Shown here in pieces: positions 43,983 through 55,869 of a stretch of 64,000 bases of DNA (positions are counted from its first letter, which is position 1; every line of letters begins with the position of its first letter). Both the position numbers and the translations under genes were made by a program. The notes beneath the pieces were generated by a model that was not told the origin of the DNA, did no database searches, and saw only the letters and a list, made by a program, of their open reading frames with translations. Source of the DNA: Tenrec ecaudatus (taxonomy: Eukaryota; Chordata; Mammalia; Afrosoricida; Tenrecidae); contig NC_134534.1 in the NCBI RefSeq assembly GCF_050624435.1, positions 66,425,501 to 66,489,500 of the forward strand, in the 5' to 3' direction.

Positions 43983-45084
43983 AATCTTGAGACACGTTTG
44001 AACACAGATTTCGCTTATGTCAGGAGTGGACTACGGAGTCAAGAAGAGAAGGAAGGCTTCACTGAGATTTGGGAGCTTAGAAGGAAAGTTCATGGGGAGC
44101 GGTTTGCTTGCCTTAAGAAAATGATGGTCCTTGGGATATAATTCTAAAGGTGAGATCATTTCTGTGTGCCTCAAAGAAGACCGTTCAAAGGCGCCACCTT
44201 CACAGGGTTCTACTGCAGTGTGCTCCAGCACTCACTTGTCCTTCCTAGACTGAGCTTCTTAATTTTGTAATCAGATTTAAGATTATCGTAGGGCTTGGCT
44301 GACAGCAAGTGAAAGGAAATATAATATGAATGGCAATGTTACCTAGGCCTGGATTCTATTTTTAAATCTGAACATCACAAATAGATGCCTTATCTGGCAT
44401 TCAGACACAGGCTGAAGTGATACATTATAAAAAATCGCAGAATTCCGCTCTGCTGGTACTACTCAGTGGGACCACTTACCTGAGCACATGATTCCACCTG
44501 CTCTCTCTTCTATAAAGGATGTACTCTTTGCACAGGAATGGGACAATCCTCACTATCCCTTGGGTGCAGTTGCTGTCTGGGTAAGACTACCTTCTGTGTT
44601 ACAAAAACGGCCAGTTTTCATTCACTTATTAGAGAGAGATTTCTAGAGATCTCCCTTTGTATGGAAAATAGCAGTCTCCTTCTGGATCTCCCGAACAGCT
44701 CAATATTTGCCTGACTCTCAACTGGGCCTTCACCTTGAAAAATGATGTAAATGTTTCTAGCAAATCTATGTCTGTGGTCACACAAATCACTTAGAACACA
44801 GCCGGGTGTATGCTTCATTTTCATGTTTCTCTAGGTCAGAGGTCACAGACTTGTGGCCATATCTTAACCACAGACAGGTTTGTCCAGCATTAAGTTTAAA
44901 ATACTGAGAGTATTAAAAAAATTAGAAATATCCTATAAAACTCTATTTTTCTGGTTTCTTTAAAAAGTGTTTTGAATCACAGGCATCTCAGATGATTATT
45001 CTGCTAGCATTGCTTAGTTATTTCAGTTTGAAATATACTTCTTCCATTTTGTTCTTTTAATTCTAGGTCTTACATATTTCATTA
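43983..45084. other. 1.1 kb unique sequence
   Basis: No recognised repeat or gene. 44830-44950 may be an old DNA transposon that I cannot name. Confidence 0.4.
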
Positions 45085-46545
45085 TAATATGTGGCTCGGT
45101 CTTCTCAAGGTGCCCTTTGAAATTTCTGCTCAGTTCTTTGACTTCGCCATTTCTTCCATGTATCTCAGCTGCTCTACAATTAAGAGCAAGTTTCAGTCTC
45201 TTCTGCCATCCAAATTAATTTTTTTCTTTCTCTCTTGTCTTTTTAATGATCTTTTGCTTTTTACATGAATGACGGTCTTAATGTCTTCCCCCAATTTGTC
45301 AGGTCTTCCTTCATTGGTGTTGAATGCATCAGATCTGCTCTGGAGAGGTTCCTGAAATTCAGGTGGGATAGACTGAAGGTCGTATTTTGGCTCTCTTGGA
45401 CTTGTTTTAATTTTCCAGCTTGATCCTGAACTGACATAGGAGCAATTGGTGGTCTGTTCTACAGTCAGTCCCTGGCCTGCTTTTAGCTGCTGCTATTTGC
45501 GTCTCCACTGACTCTTCCCACGGATGTTGTCAGTTTGATTTCTGTGTATTCCATCTGGAGAAGTTCATGTGTTGTTGGAAAGAAGGTATTTGCTATGACA
45601 AGTCGTTTGTCTTGCAAAGTTCTATCTTTGCAATAAATAGCAGCTTTATTTCTATCACCAAGACCATATTTTCCCAACTACTGTTCCTTACTTTATGCTT
45701 CCAAGTTTTGCATTCCAATAATTATCAAGGCATCTTGATTGTATGTTTGAGCAATTTCAGATTGAAATCATTGGTAGAATTGTTCAATGTTTTCATTAAT
45801 AGCTTTGTGGATGATGCATAAATTTAAATAGTATTTGTAGTTGAATGTCCTGGAAGGTGGATAGATATAATTCTATCAGATAGTTTTCTACTTCATGATT
45901 GATTTTGCAGTGCCCTTGCGATTCCTTTGGAGTCGTTATTCCCAGCATAGGAAATCACCCAATTTTCTGATTCAAAATGACCAGTGCCAGTCCATTCTGA
46001 CTCAGTAATATCTGCGATATTGATCTTTATGTATTCCATTTCATTGTTTTTTTTTCACCGCTTTCAATTTTCCTGGACTCATTCATTGCACCTATCAAGG
46101 TCTGATCATTAGCCGATTTTTACAGCTGTTTCTTCTTACCTTGAGTTGTTTTCCCTCAGCAAATGAAGACTCTGAAGCCTTCACGCCCGCAGGCTGTACC
46201 CTGGTTCACTCCACTCCGAGAAACGAGCTCCTCCTCAATCACATTTTGAGTGCCCTCTGTCTCAAGGAACTCATTCTCCGGCACTATCTCTAATAATGTT
46301 CTGCTTCCCTTCCATTAGGCCTGTAGAATCTGACAATATTTCAAAGATATGCATAAGGTATTCAGTGGCTCTTTCCTCCCAAATGGGGAGCTGAGTTCTT
46401 TATCTGTTCTTAATCTGGAAGCTCTCCGGAAACCTATTCACTTTGGGCGACCCTGCTGGCATTGGAAATACCAGTGACAGCTTCCAACATCACAGCAACA
46501 CACAAGCCAGCACAGTATGACAAACTGAAAGACAGTTGGCGGAGA
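45085..46545 (-). pseudogene. RTE/BovB-type LINE, 5' half with endonuclease
   Basis: In reverse, it starts with the 5' UTR ('GGTATTTCCAATGCCAGCAG', 46455-46475) and enters the endonuclease ORF. The frame at 45483-45677 carries GKYGLGDRNKAAI and 'DKRLVIANTFF', the BovB 'GKFGLGVQNEAG..LVIANTLF' block, then 'QMEYTEIKLTTSVGRV'. The end near 45085 lies in the EN-RT linker. Stops occur throughout. It pairs in position and orientation with the 3' piece at 41232-41722, but the RT between them is absent. Confidence 0.8.
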
Positions 46546-46579
46546 GGACAGGGTAGAACTGCTCTGGTGAGTTTCTCAG

Positions 46580-46800
46580 ACTCACTGCCGGGGAGTCAAT
46601 GCTGACTCATGCAGTTTCTGGGACTATTTACAGTAGTAGAAAGCCCAAGGCTTACCTACTACATCATCAGAAATCCAACCTATTGAGTTTATGAGACTGT
46701 AATTATTTACAGAACTAGGAAGCCCTGTCTTTCTCCAGCTGAGCAACTGGTGGTTTTGAACTGCTGACCTTTCTGATTTCAGTCCAACATTAAACCAACA
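46580..46800 (-). mobile_element. AfroSINE, with part of its middle duplicated
   Basis: Two segments read 'TGCAGTTTCTGGGACTATTT..CAGTAGTAGAAAGCCC' (46613-46648) and 'GAGACTGTAATTATTTACAG..ACTAGGAAGCCCTG' (46693-46730). This indicates two overlapping SINE copies or an internal duplication. The tRNA-like part at 46750-46790 is clear. Confidence 0.7.
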
Positions 46801-47747
46801 TCTGTAAAATTCTGATATCAGGATATAGTTCATGAAAGGTAATACCTCTGTAGAAATAAAGACCATATTATCAAGTGTGCATCCTACAAAATGAAAACTT
46901 TCAAATACTGCTCCAAGAAATGTAACTTATCACAATGTTTTTGGAATACAATTTGGCAAGATCCATTAAAAATTTTAAGATTGTTTCTCTAGTTTTGTCA
47001 CTATGAAGACACATTAATAATCCAATATAAAGGCTTAAATTATATTACAAAGATGTCTATACAAGCATTATTTTTGACAAGACAAATGATATAAACAGTC
47101 ACTCTATAATTTTTAGACAGTTAGCATGTGATATATCCATTAGATGGAATATTATACAGTAACAGAAAATATTTTGATTCAATCATAATCACTTAGGACA
47201 TGTTGAAATGCTTTGTAAAAAAAAGTAGGTTATACTAGGCTCAACAACCTTCCATTCGCAGGGAAGAGGGAATGCTTATTAATACTTACATAAAACCTGA
47301 GAACACCTTTGTTCCTAATTGGACAGTTTTGACAGTGTTTCTATCCAGCCCCTGGTGACTCAGTCCTTGTGCTTTATACTACTGGGAATTTAGACTCTGT
47401 CCTCTGGAAGCATACAACATCCTTCATAGGCCACACTTGAAGGATTTGATGTGGAAACATCATTAGGCCTGGCTTTCCCCATTAACTGGGCTTTCCCTCA
47501 AAATCACCTGGAGCAGATTTAAGGAACTGACATCCTCCATTGAATTTAAGGCTGAAATGTCCTGGTGTGAGAAGAAGCAGGTGGCGGCTATACCAAGGTT
47601 ATGGAATTGATAGTCACCGGATTTTGATTGAGATCTCTTACTTTGAGGGTGCCTAATGACCGATGGCACAGGACTACCATATATTTACTATTTTAATGCT
47701 CTCTTTGCTTTCTTATGACATGTACAGTATTAGTCTGATAGGCACGT
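46801..47747. other. unique AT-rich sequence
   Basis: No repeat or gene recognised. Confidence 0.5.
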
Positions 47748-48228
47748 GTATTAGGCTGGGTTGTCTAGATAAACAAACCAGTAGCACTTATCTATGCACA
47801 AGGGAGAACTTTAGAAGAAGAAGAAACCTTACCTTCTTGATGAAGTACCCCCTCCAGTCCAAATCATGGCCATAGATTTAATGCTGGCTAGGCCCACTTC
47901 AGACACATGGAGCTCCAGGCCAGTAACACAAAAAAACAGGGACATCTTAGGCCATTCAGTGAAATCTCATGGATCCAAGGTCAGTGACAGAGTGCCAACC
48001 AGCTCTGAGTTGGGTTGCCCACATGGGGCCACTCCTGGAGGCAGATCCAGCGTCCTAGCAAGTTTGAGCAAGGAGGAAGGCAAACTGGAGGAGAGAGGCA
48101 ATTCTCAGAGTCTCTCACTCTTATACAAAAGACCACACCCCTACTACTTGATTGACAGGTTTGACTCTACCCCTAGCCAGGGGTACCTAGTTGACATAAA
48201 ATCATCCAACTACCAAACCTGCTTCTGT
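47748..48228 (-). mobile_element. MLT2-like ERV-L solo LTR
   Basis: It begins 'GTATTAGGCTGGGTTGTCTA' and ends 'GTTGACATAAAATCATCCAA', the reverse of the MLT2 start 'GATTTTATGTCAAC'. About 480 bp with TG/CA-like ends. The 122-codon frame inside is fortuitous. Confidence 0.65.
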
Positions 48229-49029
48229 GATTGAGTGTTATAGAAAGCTTTGTCCTATTACTAACACCTATTGTTTATCTAAGTCACATCTAATCACTTA
48301 AGAATTTAATCTGTACAAGTCAACAATTCATGAATTGCTGTCTGAGAAGCTAGCCTACATATGTACACTGTCCTTTTCTCAACATAGTTTTAAATTCTAT
48401 ACCATTGGCCAAATCAAGTACACTATCAATAGAATTATCTTATGCTTCATGGGTATGACTTATAGTGTTATCTATAATGAAATGATATCACCAAAGTGAA
48501 CAAAAGACATATACATACAGGGAAACATTTCAGGCTTGCACGTAATTCAATATAAGAACAATTAATTCTTATAACATGGCCTTACTGGATACTCCCTCCC
48601 ATGAAGAGATCACTGAATATATGGGTGATTTAGTAAAGTGTACTGAAGAAACTAGATGGTGCCCCGTAATATCGAAAAGAATAATGTCCAGGGTCTTACA
48701 AACATGTCTTCAAACAAGCAGTCATTTAAGTGAGATGTCAACTAAGTCTAACTGGAAAAAGCACCCCAGCCTTTGTGATCCAAGGATTGTAAATAATAAA
48801 ATCTAAATCAGAAGGAGGAAATGGTTTCAGAAAGCTTAAAATCTGGACCACGGGTTTGCAGAAGACAATGGATGACAGTGGAAGCCCCAAATCCATTGGC
48901 AGGTTCCCTGCATGGATGAAGCCTCCAGTGAATGTGCTGTGACCATAGTCAGGGATGTGAATAGGTTACTGCCAGACAGAGAGCATTGTGAAGTTGATTG
49001 TGGCAGGTGTAGTTAGGTTAAAATATAAC
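48229..49029. other. unique sequence
   Basis: No repeat recognised. The frame at 48576-48806 has no known motif. Confidence 0.45.
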
Positions 49030-49402
49030 ACCTTATAATCTGATCTTCCTTTTTGACCCATTTTAAATGTTTCCATGTTAATGTTTTCTTCTTTCCTTTA
49101 GGTTGAGGTTTTTCTCTGGTTTTGTCATTATTATTGATTTTATTTGTGTTGTTTTTCTTTTTTGATGATTTTCTCTATGAAATTCAGGCTGGGTAAGTCA
49201 ATAGAGACAATAACTGGATTATTAATTACTAAGAAGCATGGTAAGGGAGACTGGGGTTGGGGGGTGCTAACCACACTGAGCAGAAGAAGAAAATGTTCTG
49301 AAATTGATTGTGGTGATGACTGCATAAGTTTTCTTAATATGATTGAATGATTCAGTTACATGCTATAGGACCTATATGCCAATAAGACTATTTTTAAACA
49401 TA
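49030..49402 (+). mobile_element. older L1-type 3' end (family B)
   Basis: 'AAAATGTTCTGAAATTGATT', 'GTGGTGATGACTGCATAAG' and 'CCAATAAGACTATTTTTAAA' match the L1 3' UTR pattern and the copy at 18552-18893. Confidence 0.65.
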
Positions 49403-50016
49403 GGTAATAACTTTCATATTCAAGATGATCTATCTCAATTATATGTATATCTTTTTGTAGATGTTTTATGTATCTGTAATAGTAGTAGTGGCAACAATAG
49501 GAGGCATTAATTTTAAGGGTATCTGTACACAGGACAGTGATTCTCTTTCTTTGAGAATTAACTCACTATGGAAGCCATGCTATCTAAAATGAGTGCTTCA
49601 CAGTTGATTGGACAGAGTGGACTTTCGGAACAAGCTCAGAAGAATAGATGAATGCCCTAAGTTTTTCTCTCTCTCACACGCTCTTATTTTCCCCCTAAGT
49701 TTTTCTCTTTATGGATAATGGAGACGATGTAAAATTGGAATCTATACTATACAAGGTGCCATGTTTGATGACTGCAAACCAAAACTAGGTTCAAAGAGAG
49801 AATAGGATATATTCCCTGTTTCCTAAATTCCTGCTTGCCTTCCAGTTTCCTGTGCTATTCCTTTGTATGGCTGAGCTGCCATTGGAGTTCCCAGAAAACC
49901 CCAGTATATTTTACATAAATATTGAATTTTGCTTAAATCAAATTGAATTGGATTTTTATCATCAATAGCCGGTGCAATCTGTGATGAACAAATATCCACA
50001 AAAAGCAAAGTTGTTA
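49403..50016. other. unique sequence
   Basis: Nothing recognised. Confidence 0.5.
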
Positions 50017-50157
50017 CCAACGGCTCAAGTAGAAATAAAATGTTCTGAAAATGATGATGGCAATATATGTACAAATGTGCTTGATACAATGGATATATGT
50101 ATGGATTGTGATAAGAGCTGTATGAGCCCCCCAATAAAATGATTTTTTAAAAAAAAT
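50017..50157 (+). mobile_element. L1-like 3' end (family A), 141 bp, with target-site duplication
   Basis: Only the last part of the family A 3' end: 'CTCAAGTAGAAATAAAATG', 'GTATGGATTGTGATAAGAGC', 'CCCCCCAATAAAATG' and an A tail. It is flanked by the perfect 11-bp repeat CAAAGTTGTTA at 50006-50016 and 50158-50168. Confidence 0.9.
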
Positions 50158-50168
50158 CAAAGTTGTTA

Positions 50169-50474
50169 GTTGCCATGACAAAAGAATCACAAGTGAGAGA
50201 TCATAATGCTAACAGTGGTAATAAATCACAAGTGACTATTGTTTTCTTCTTTAAAGGTTTCTATGTACTTATAATTTTCTAAAGAGACCAATTTCCATAA
50301 TAAAACTAGAGTCCATTATAAGAGAAGGAAATATTTATTTCTAAAGAAATGCCTGCTGATATTTTCTTTTTCCTCTTAGAAGAGAAAGAGCTTCACTATA
50401 AAATATGCTAATAAAATTTTCTCAAATATAAAATAATTTCTTGAAAAATGAACTTTACCTTTAAACAATCCAGC
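50169..50474. other. unique AT-rich sequence
   Basis: No feature seen. Confidence 0.5.
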
Positions 50475-50655
50475 GTAGGTTTTTAGTCAAAGCAACCCTA
50501 AGGGACAGTGTAGAACAGCCCCTGTGGGTTTCTGAGGCTCTAACTGTATGGTAGAAAGACTCATCTTTCTTCCCAGGAGTAACTAGTAAGCTTGAACTGC
50601 TACCCTTGCAGTTAGAAGCCCAGCAAACCAGCCGCCCACTCGACCACCAGTGCTG
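50475..50655 (-). mobile_element. AfroSINE
   Basis: 'CCCCTGTGGGTTTCTGAGGC', 'GTAGAAAGACTCATCTTTC' and 'ACCCTTGCAGTTAGAAGCC', with the head at 'GACCACCAGTGCTGC'. Confidence 0.85.
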
Positions 50656-50660
50656 CATCC

Positions 50661-50812
50661 ATGTTGCCGCTGTTAGGCTCTGACTCAGACAGAGCGACCC
50701 TATGAACCACGGAGGGTAACTGCCTGATCCTGTGCATAGTCACAGTTTTCCGTTTGAGCCCGTTGTTGCAGCCACGGTGTGCGATAGCGTTTTCCGAGGA
50801 TCTATGTATGTT
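50661..50812 (-). mobile_element. RTE LINE 3' tail fragment
   Basis: 'AGAGCGACCCTATGAACCAC', 'CCTGATCCTGTGCATAG' and 'GAGCCCGTTGTTGCAGCC' are the reversed RTE 3' end. It abuts the SINE head at 50655. Confidence 0.65.
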
Positions 50813-51491
50813 TGAATGAAGGATTGAGCGTATGCACAGGGCAACTTTAAAGTAAATCAGAGAATCAGAGATGCATAGTCCTAAACTAAGAGCTGAAAAC
50901 CAATCTTCTAAACACTTCTTGCCCTGGTTTTAAGGACAGTTTAAGCTACAAAGTGTTCTCCAAAATCATTTGCTTGGAGCTTAAACTTACATCACAGAAT
51001 GTGTCCTATACACAATTATGAGTGATTCCTAGTCCAATATAAATACCTTTTAGTTGAGTCTAGGTTCAAATTTTTTTCATGTTTTACAAGGCAAAATTCT
51101 TCAACTGGGATTTATTCCGCTCCAGTCCACTTAAGGTCATGGCATGATGAAATGGTTCCAAAAGGCAGCATCTAGTATTTGTGAACTTGTATGTGAGCCC
51201 AAGGGGTGGGGTCAGTGCCAAGTTCTTTGAGGATTGGAACAGGAGTGAGGCACAGGGAAACCTGCACATTCAGACTTTCCTTATCATTACGAGCCAGACA
51301 ATCCAGTGAGGAGAGTTCATATTGTATTGCTTTAAAGTTGTTCGTGGTTGGGGAATCTCTATGACACCCAGAAAAAATAATGTATACTGCCCATATTTTA
51401 TACTGTTTATTATACTGCTTAACATTCTGTTGCTCACCGAACAATAAAATCAAACCTGAGAAGGGAAATGGTTGCTTATATGTTTACAATC
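50813..51491. other. unique sequence
   Basis: Nothing recognised. Confidence 0.5.
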
Positions 51492-51540
51492 ACCCTTCGG
51501 TAGCATGGTGGTTAAGTTCTTGACTGCTAACAATGAGAAA
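51492..51540 (+). mobile_element. AfroSINE head fragment
   Basis: 'CGGTAGCATGGTGGTTAAGT' and 'CTTGACTGCTAAC' are the tRNA-like head (A-box side). The rest of the SINE is absent. Confidence 0.5.
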
Positions 51541-51949
51541 TGCTGATCATGATGGCTTCCGTCCCTGTCCACACTGAAGCACGGACACAGACTGCATTTC
51601 TACTTTGACTGAGTAACGTGTTTCAACGGGGCTAAGTTTTTACGTAGCACACAGCGGGGAATCAACTGAAACATAATACATCATGTCCAGATCTGCTGTT
51701 TATCTAGATCTATTTGACCATGCAGCTTAGTTTCTCAAGAGGCGGCAGGTGTGCTTTGCCTTTGGAAGACACGCCCCTACTGTTCTGGGAGGTCGTTTCG
51801 TTATCCTATCCTAGACAGTTTGGAAACAGAATCACTTGCTACCTTAACTTTCAGAAGTTAATTGGACAGAAAACTGGATATATTCTGTAGTTACTCATCC
51901 CCTCTGGGTATGTGTTGGCTTATCCAAACGCTGATAAAGGAACAAGTAC

Positions 51950-51957
51950 ATTTGCAT
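51950..51957 (-). promoter_or_regulatory. octamer motif ATTTGCAT
   Basis: An exact POU-factor octamer, reverse orientation. One 8-mer by itself is expected by chance about once in 33 kb counting both strands. Confidence 0.3.
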
Positions 51958-52166
51958 AACATTAAATCAGCATTCTCTTGTGCTATAGATTCCAGGTTGA
52001 AGTGGAATAATCAGCATCAATGATGATGCTTCAGAGGAAATTTAGCTGTAAGAGCCCTTCGGAGACCTGATTTTACTGTGTCCCTGTAAATCAGTTCCAC
52101 TTACATAAGAACTATTTATTCGAGGGCTTTAGATCAGCTTCACCTGTTAACCAGTTGAAAGGGGAA

Positions 52167-52174
52167 ATGCAAAT
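52167..52174 (+). promoter_or_regulatory. octamer motif ATGCAAAT
   Basis: An exact octamer, 217 bp from and inverted to the one at 51950. Confidence 0.3.
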
Positions 52175-52544
52175 GGTAGAGATTCCACAGGAATACGTCG
52201 TGACATATTTTCCCAGAGGCAAGTGAAGGAACCATGTATCTTGGACCTTAACGCTCTACCCCAGTGATATACAAGGAAGAGTTTTGCACAATCGCAACTT
52301 CAGGTGCTTTCTCTATATGGTTTCTGATAAACTACACACACAACATGTTTTATTTAGAGAAACACATCCCCCACTTTGATACCTTTGAGTCACTATAATA
52401 AAAATCTACACTATTAGATGTTTCTGAGTTTTATGAGACAACTTGGTCATTGGCATGTCCAAGTCTAATTTAGTGAGTAGCATCTGGGGGTCTTAAAAGG
52501 CTTCAGCAGTCTTTTCTTTTCTGATACAGAGATTGGTCTCTGTT

Positions 52545-52954
52545 CATCTTGCACAGGAATTGCTAAACTGCAGGTCTTGAGCCTTGTGGCTCTTTCAGTA
52601 TATAAAGGTGGCTCTGAAGTAAAATTGAAAAAAAAAAGTTACCGAATATTATTCAGATAGTGGTGCTTTCATCTGTTTGTAAAAATACATGTATGGCTCT
52701 CATATCATTTTTAAATTGTTGGACCTGCAATCAGAAGTATTTAATGTTTTGTCTCAACATCTGAAAATTCTTCATCTCTTTGGGCACAGGGCTCCTCAAT
52801 TCATTTTGCATCGGGCGTATGAAATTATGGAATGAGTCCTGTCCCCAAGTCTAATTCTGCAGAACATGGGAAGGGGAAGGGAAATCTGAATTATATATGT
52901 ATCCCACATGAAGGTGCTGCCGCTCCTCCACAAACTGTGACATGTCTTACCCAC
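52545..52954. other. possible old DNA-transposon piece, otherwise unique
   Basis: 52560-52730 has 'GTGGCTCTTTCAGTATATAA' and a partial echo 'TATGGCTCTCATATCATTTT', with terminal halves of similar wording. It may be a degraded MITE that I cannot classify. Confidence 0.25.
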
Positions 52955-53062
52955 TAAAATCAGAATCCACACCTGCGGCCATCACATCTATTATGATTCA
53001 CAGTAACATGATAGAAGAGAAGAGAATTGCCCAATAGGGTTTCAAAGGCTGTGATCCTCTTA
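52955..53062 (-). mobile_element. AfroSINE tail half
   Basis: 'ATTATGATTCACAGTAACAT' and 'GCCCAATAGGGTTTCAAAGG' are the reversed tail. The SINE stops where L1 text starts, so the L1 may have inserted here. Confidence 0.55.
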
Positions 53063-53300
53063 AAAGCTTTATTGACACATAATCAACGTACCGTACAATT
53101 CCATTTTTGAATATATTAAAGAGTTGTGTAGTCACTACAATCGCTTTTAGAACATTTTATTCACTTTTGTACCTATTATTACTAGCTTCCCCTTCCCTCC
53201 AACTTCAATCGCCATAACATTAACAAACTATGAATCTAGTTACTCTCTATATAGGTTTAGATTTAAGTATCCTGGATTTTATATAAAGAAAATCATAATA
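53063..53300 (-). mobile_element. L1M-type LINE 3' UTR
   Basis: 'AGCTTTATTGACACATAATC', 'GTACCGTACAATTCCATTTT', 'GTAGTCACTACAATCGC' and 'TTTTAGAACATTTTATTCAC' follow, in order, the reversed 3' UTR of old mammalian L1. Confidence 0.75.
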
Positions 53301-54059
53301 AAAACAAAACAAACTCCAACAACAGTCAAACACGGGAAAAAAATAATCAAAACTAGAACAAATTAACAATGAGTCAAAAGGGAATAAAAGGACAAGATGT
53401 CAGAATTTAACCTGTTTCCGTATTAGTTCATTTCCGATGCACTGGGTCTCGGGCAAGGCTAGTCAGAGGCCTGAGATAACTGAGCGGGGCTTAATCTCGG
53501 GGGGCTCCGCAAGGGATTTTGAGCTTCCATTACCATCCAGAGCTTCTGCAAACTTGGTGCTTAGCATGTAAGCTCTACTTCAATTTCCTCTTCTGATCTT
53601 GGATTTTATTATTTACAATTCTTGAGTCAAATTGCAATCTTCGACTCAAATTGTAATCTTTCACCCACAGCACTGTGATAGATTTGAACTCCTCAACTTT
53701 CTTTCCTCAAATACCAAGACTCTTTGATTTACTATGTTTTGATTTTGTTTTCTTATTTGTGGTGACAGATTATGAGTAATTAATTCACCATGTTTTTTTT
53801 CTATACTTCATGATCACCTTCAAGATATTTTTATAAGATCCATTTTATGATTGTGGACAAGCTGGTACATTTTTAGGTTTAATAAGGAAATTGTGGACAA
53901 GCAGTAAATTTTAGGCTTACTCAACTCCCAGATATGTATTCTCTTCTCTAGTCAGTGATTAAGCAAAGCAAAATATGAAAAATCCAAAGCAAAAATAAAC
54001 ACAAATCGTGTCTTGCATTTTCTGTGGGAATAGTGTGAAGGGGCAAGACATTTGTGTCG
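53301..54059. other. unique AT-rich sequence
   Basis: A short spaced duplication lies at 53850-53917 (ATTGTGGACAAGC twice, 40 bp apart). Nothing else recognised. Confidence 0.45.
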
Positions 54060-54660
54060 CTCATTATCCTTTTATCTTTGCACGCATGCATCTATCCATC
54101 CACGCATCTATTCATACAGCCATCAAAATATCCCATCACTTATGCAACAGACATGATTAAACACCTAGTATGGAAGAACTGGGACAGATGATCAAGATGG
54201 GTTTCCTCACATGGTACGAGGCCCACAATATAATAGAGAGACTGATATATAATACAAGTAAAATATAAAGTATAAAGTGTTGTAAAGTATAAAGTGTTAT
54301 AGAGTGTTAATTAATGGGATGTTAGAAGCACCTATCTCCTGAAAAGCCTTTAATAATTACCTTAAAGTTTATTCATTCATTACAGGGTCCACCAGCTATG
54401 ACTACAGAGGTCTGTGAAAAAGGACAGAGGAGTAGCTGGGAAGTGGAAGAGTGAACATTCTCCCAGACCCCCACCTTTGACTCCCACCCCGACCCCCAAC
54501 CCCCACCCCTGAGCCAGTGGAGATAGAAAAGCATATATTATAAGATAATTCTGAGCTGAATCTTACAAGATGAATGACAAGGAACTTTGCCTGAAACAGG
54601 GAGGTTGAGGCAGAGTTCAGGGAGAGGAGAAACATTTGCAAACATCTAGAAGAGAGAAGG
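54060..54660 (-). mobile_element. L2 LINE remnants
   Basis: 'AAACACCTAGTATGGAAGAA' and 'TGAATGACAAGGAACTTTGC' with a 'GGCAGAGTTCAGGGAGAGG' stretch are compatible with reversed L2. A TATAAAG-type local tandem lies at 54260-54310. Confidence 0.35.
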
Positions 54661-55240
54661 AAGCTGATTCCACCTGTGTTAGTCATAGTGGGGTGAATCT
54701 TATTTTGGCAGGATTTTCCTGGGCAAGAAGAGTTATCTGGAAGGAAATAAATTTGGCTTCCTTAGTAGGGATTCAAATCATCTAAGCTATCCAATCCACC
54801 AAAACCACAATAATAAATACTTCTCAACATAAATGTGGTTTATAAAGTGAATTATCATTTTATCTGAAATAAACTCATAATGTAATCCTCATATTATTCT
54901 CTTTGGAATTCCCCAAAATTTTAAGAGTGTGAGTTACTATATTTTTCCAATTTTAAATGAAAATGTTTCAAGTTCTCTTCCACAGAAGGTGTGAACTGCA
55001 GCGTCTCCTGATATCTCACATACAGAAACATGCACCATCATAGAGATGCAAACAACCAAAACCGTGTCCAACTCCAGCGATGGGCGGGGGGAGGGGGCTT
55101 GCCTTTCTGGATTTGTTCTTGTTTTATTTTAGATTTGCTTTTAATTATCAATTTCATTTGTGTCGGTCTTGTCTCTATCCCAAGCTGTCCTAATTGTACA
55201 CTACATAGTTCTTACTTTTATGTTCTCTAAAAAACCTGAA
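54661..55240. other. unique sequence
   Basis: No feature recognised. Confidence 0.5.
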
Positions 55241-55450
55241 AGGAGCCCTGTTGGGATAGTGATTACCCATTAGACAGCTAACCATAAGATCAGTAGTTCG
55301 TGAGCACCAGCCTCTCCCCAGGAAAAAGGAGTCTTTCAATCCCTTAAAGAGTTAAATCTTGGAAACCCACAGGGGAAGTTCTACCCTGTTGTATATGGTC
55401 ACTATGCTTCTGAATTGACTTGACTCGATGGCAGTGAATTTGTGTTTTTT
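55241..55450 (+). mobile_element. AfroSINE, full length
   Basis: Head 'AGGAGCCCTGTTGGGATAGT', middle 'CAATCCCTTAAAGAG', and tail 'TGACTTGACTCGATGGCAGT' with a GAATTTGTGTTTTTTTTT end. Confidence 0.9.
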
Positions 55451-55474
55451 TTTAAACCAAGGTATCTTTGTATA

Positions 55475-55478
<4 letters not shown>

Positions 55479-55509
<31 letters not shown>
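55479..55509 (+). repeat. (TG)n microsatellite
   Basis: About 15 uninterrupted TG units, 30 bp after an AfroSINE tail. Confidence 0.95.
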
Positions 55510-55511
<2 letters not shown>

Positions 55512-55869
55512 GTTTGTTGGGCATCTCTGGCAGACATATTACTTCATAGCCACAGCACAGCCCAAACATTCAAAGTAGATAGTAATTGTCTCCCTGCTGT
55601 TTAAAATCCCCTACTGAAGCCATGGCTCTCTTCCTCTATAGGCCCTCCGACTATCACTCGTTGGATTTGTTCTTCTTCAATCTCACCTTTGTTGAACTCA
55701 TCTCCTCTCCCAGAATTTGACATTTCAAATGTCTTTACTTGAATATGCAAAGATATGTAGAGCCACATTCCTAATTATGTACATTTGAAAATATGACCTT
55801 ATTACAAAACATGGAACCTGATACGTAGTTTCATGTGCTACTTCAATTTCTTAAACATAAGAGATTTGA
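55510..55869. other. mostly unique sequence
   Basis: 55590-55700 is pyrimidine-rich and may be an L2 piece. Not confirmed. Confidence 0.35.

Larger units (their letters stand above)
51541..52544. other. repeat-poor block, possible regulatory element
   Basis: About 1 kb without recognised repeats and with balanced composition. It contains octamer (POU-type) motifs in opposite orientation at 51950-51957 and 52167-52174, a CACCTG E-box at 52141-52146 and a GATAA at 51933-51937. Function is not shown. Motif presence and repeat depletion are only suggestive. Confidence 0.4.

Noticed and set aside
47866..48234. 122-codon plus frame with basic, Ser-rich product
   Set aside because: It is contained within an MLT2-like LTR in the reverse sense, with no viral or host motif.
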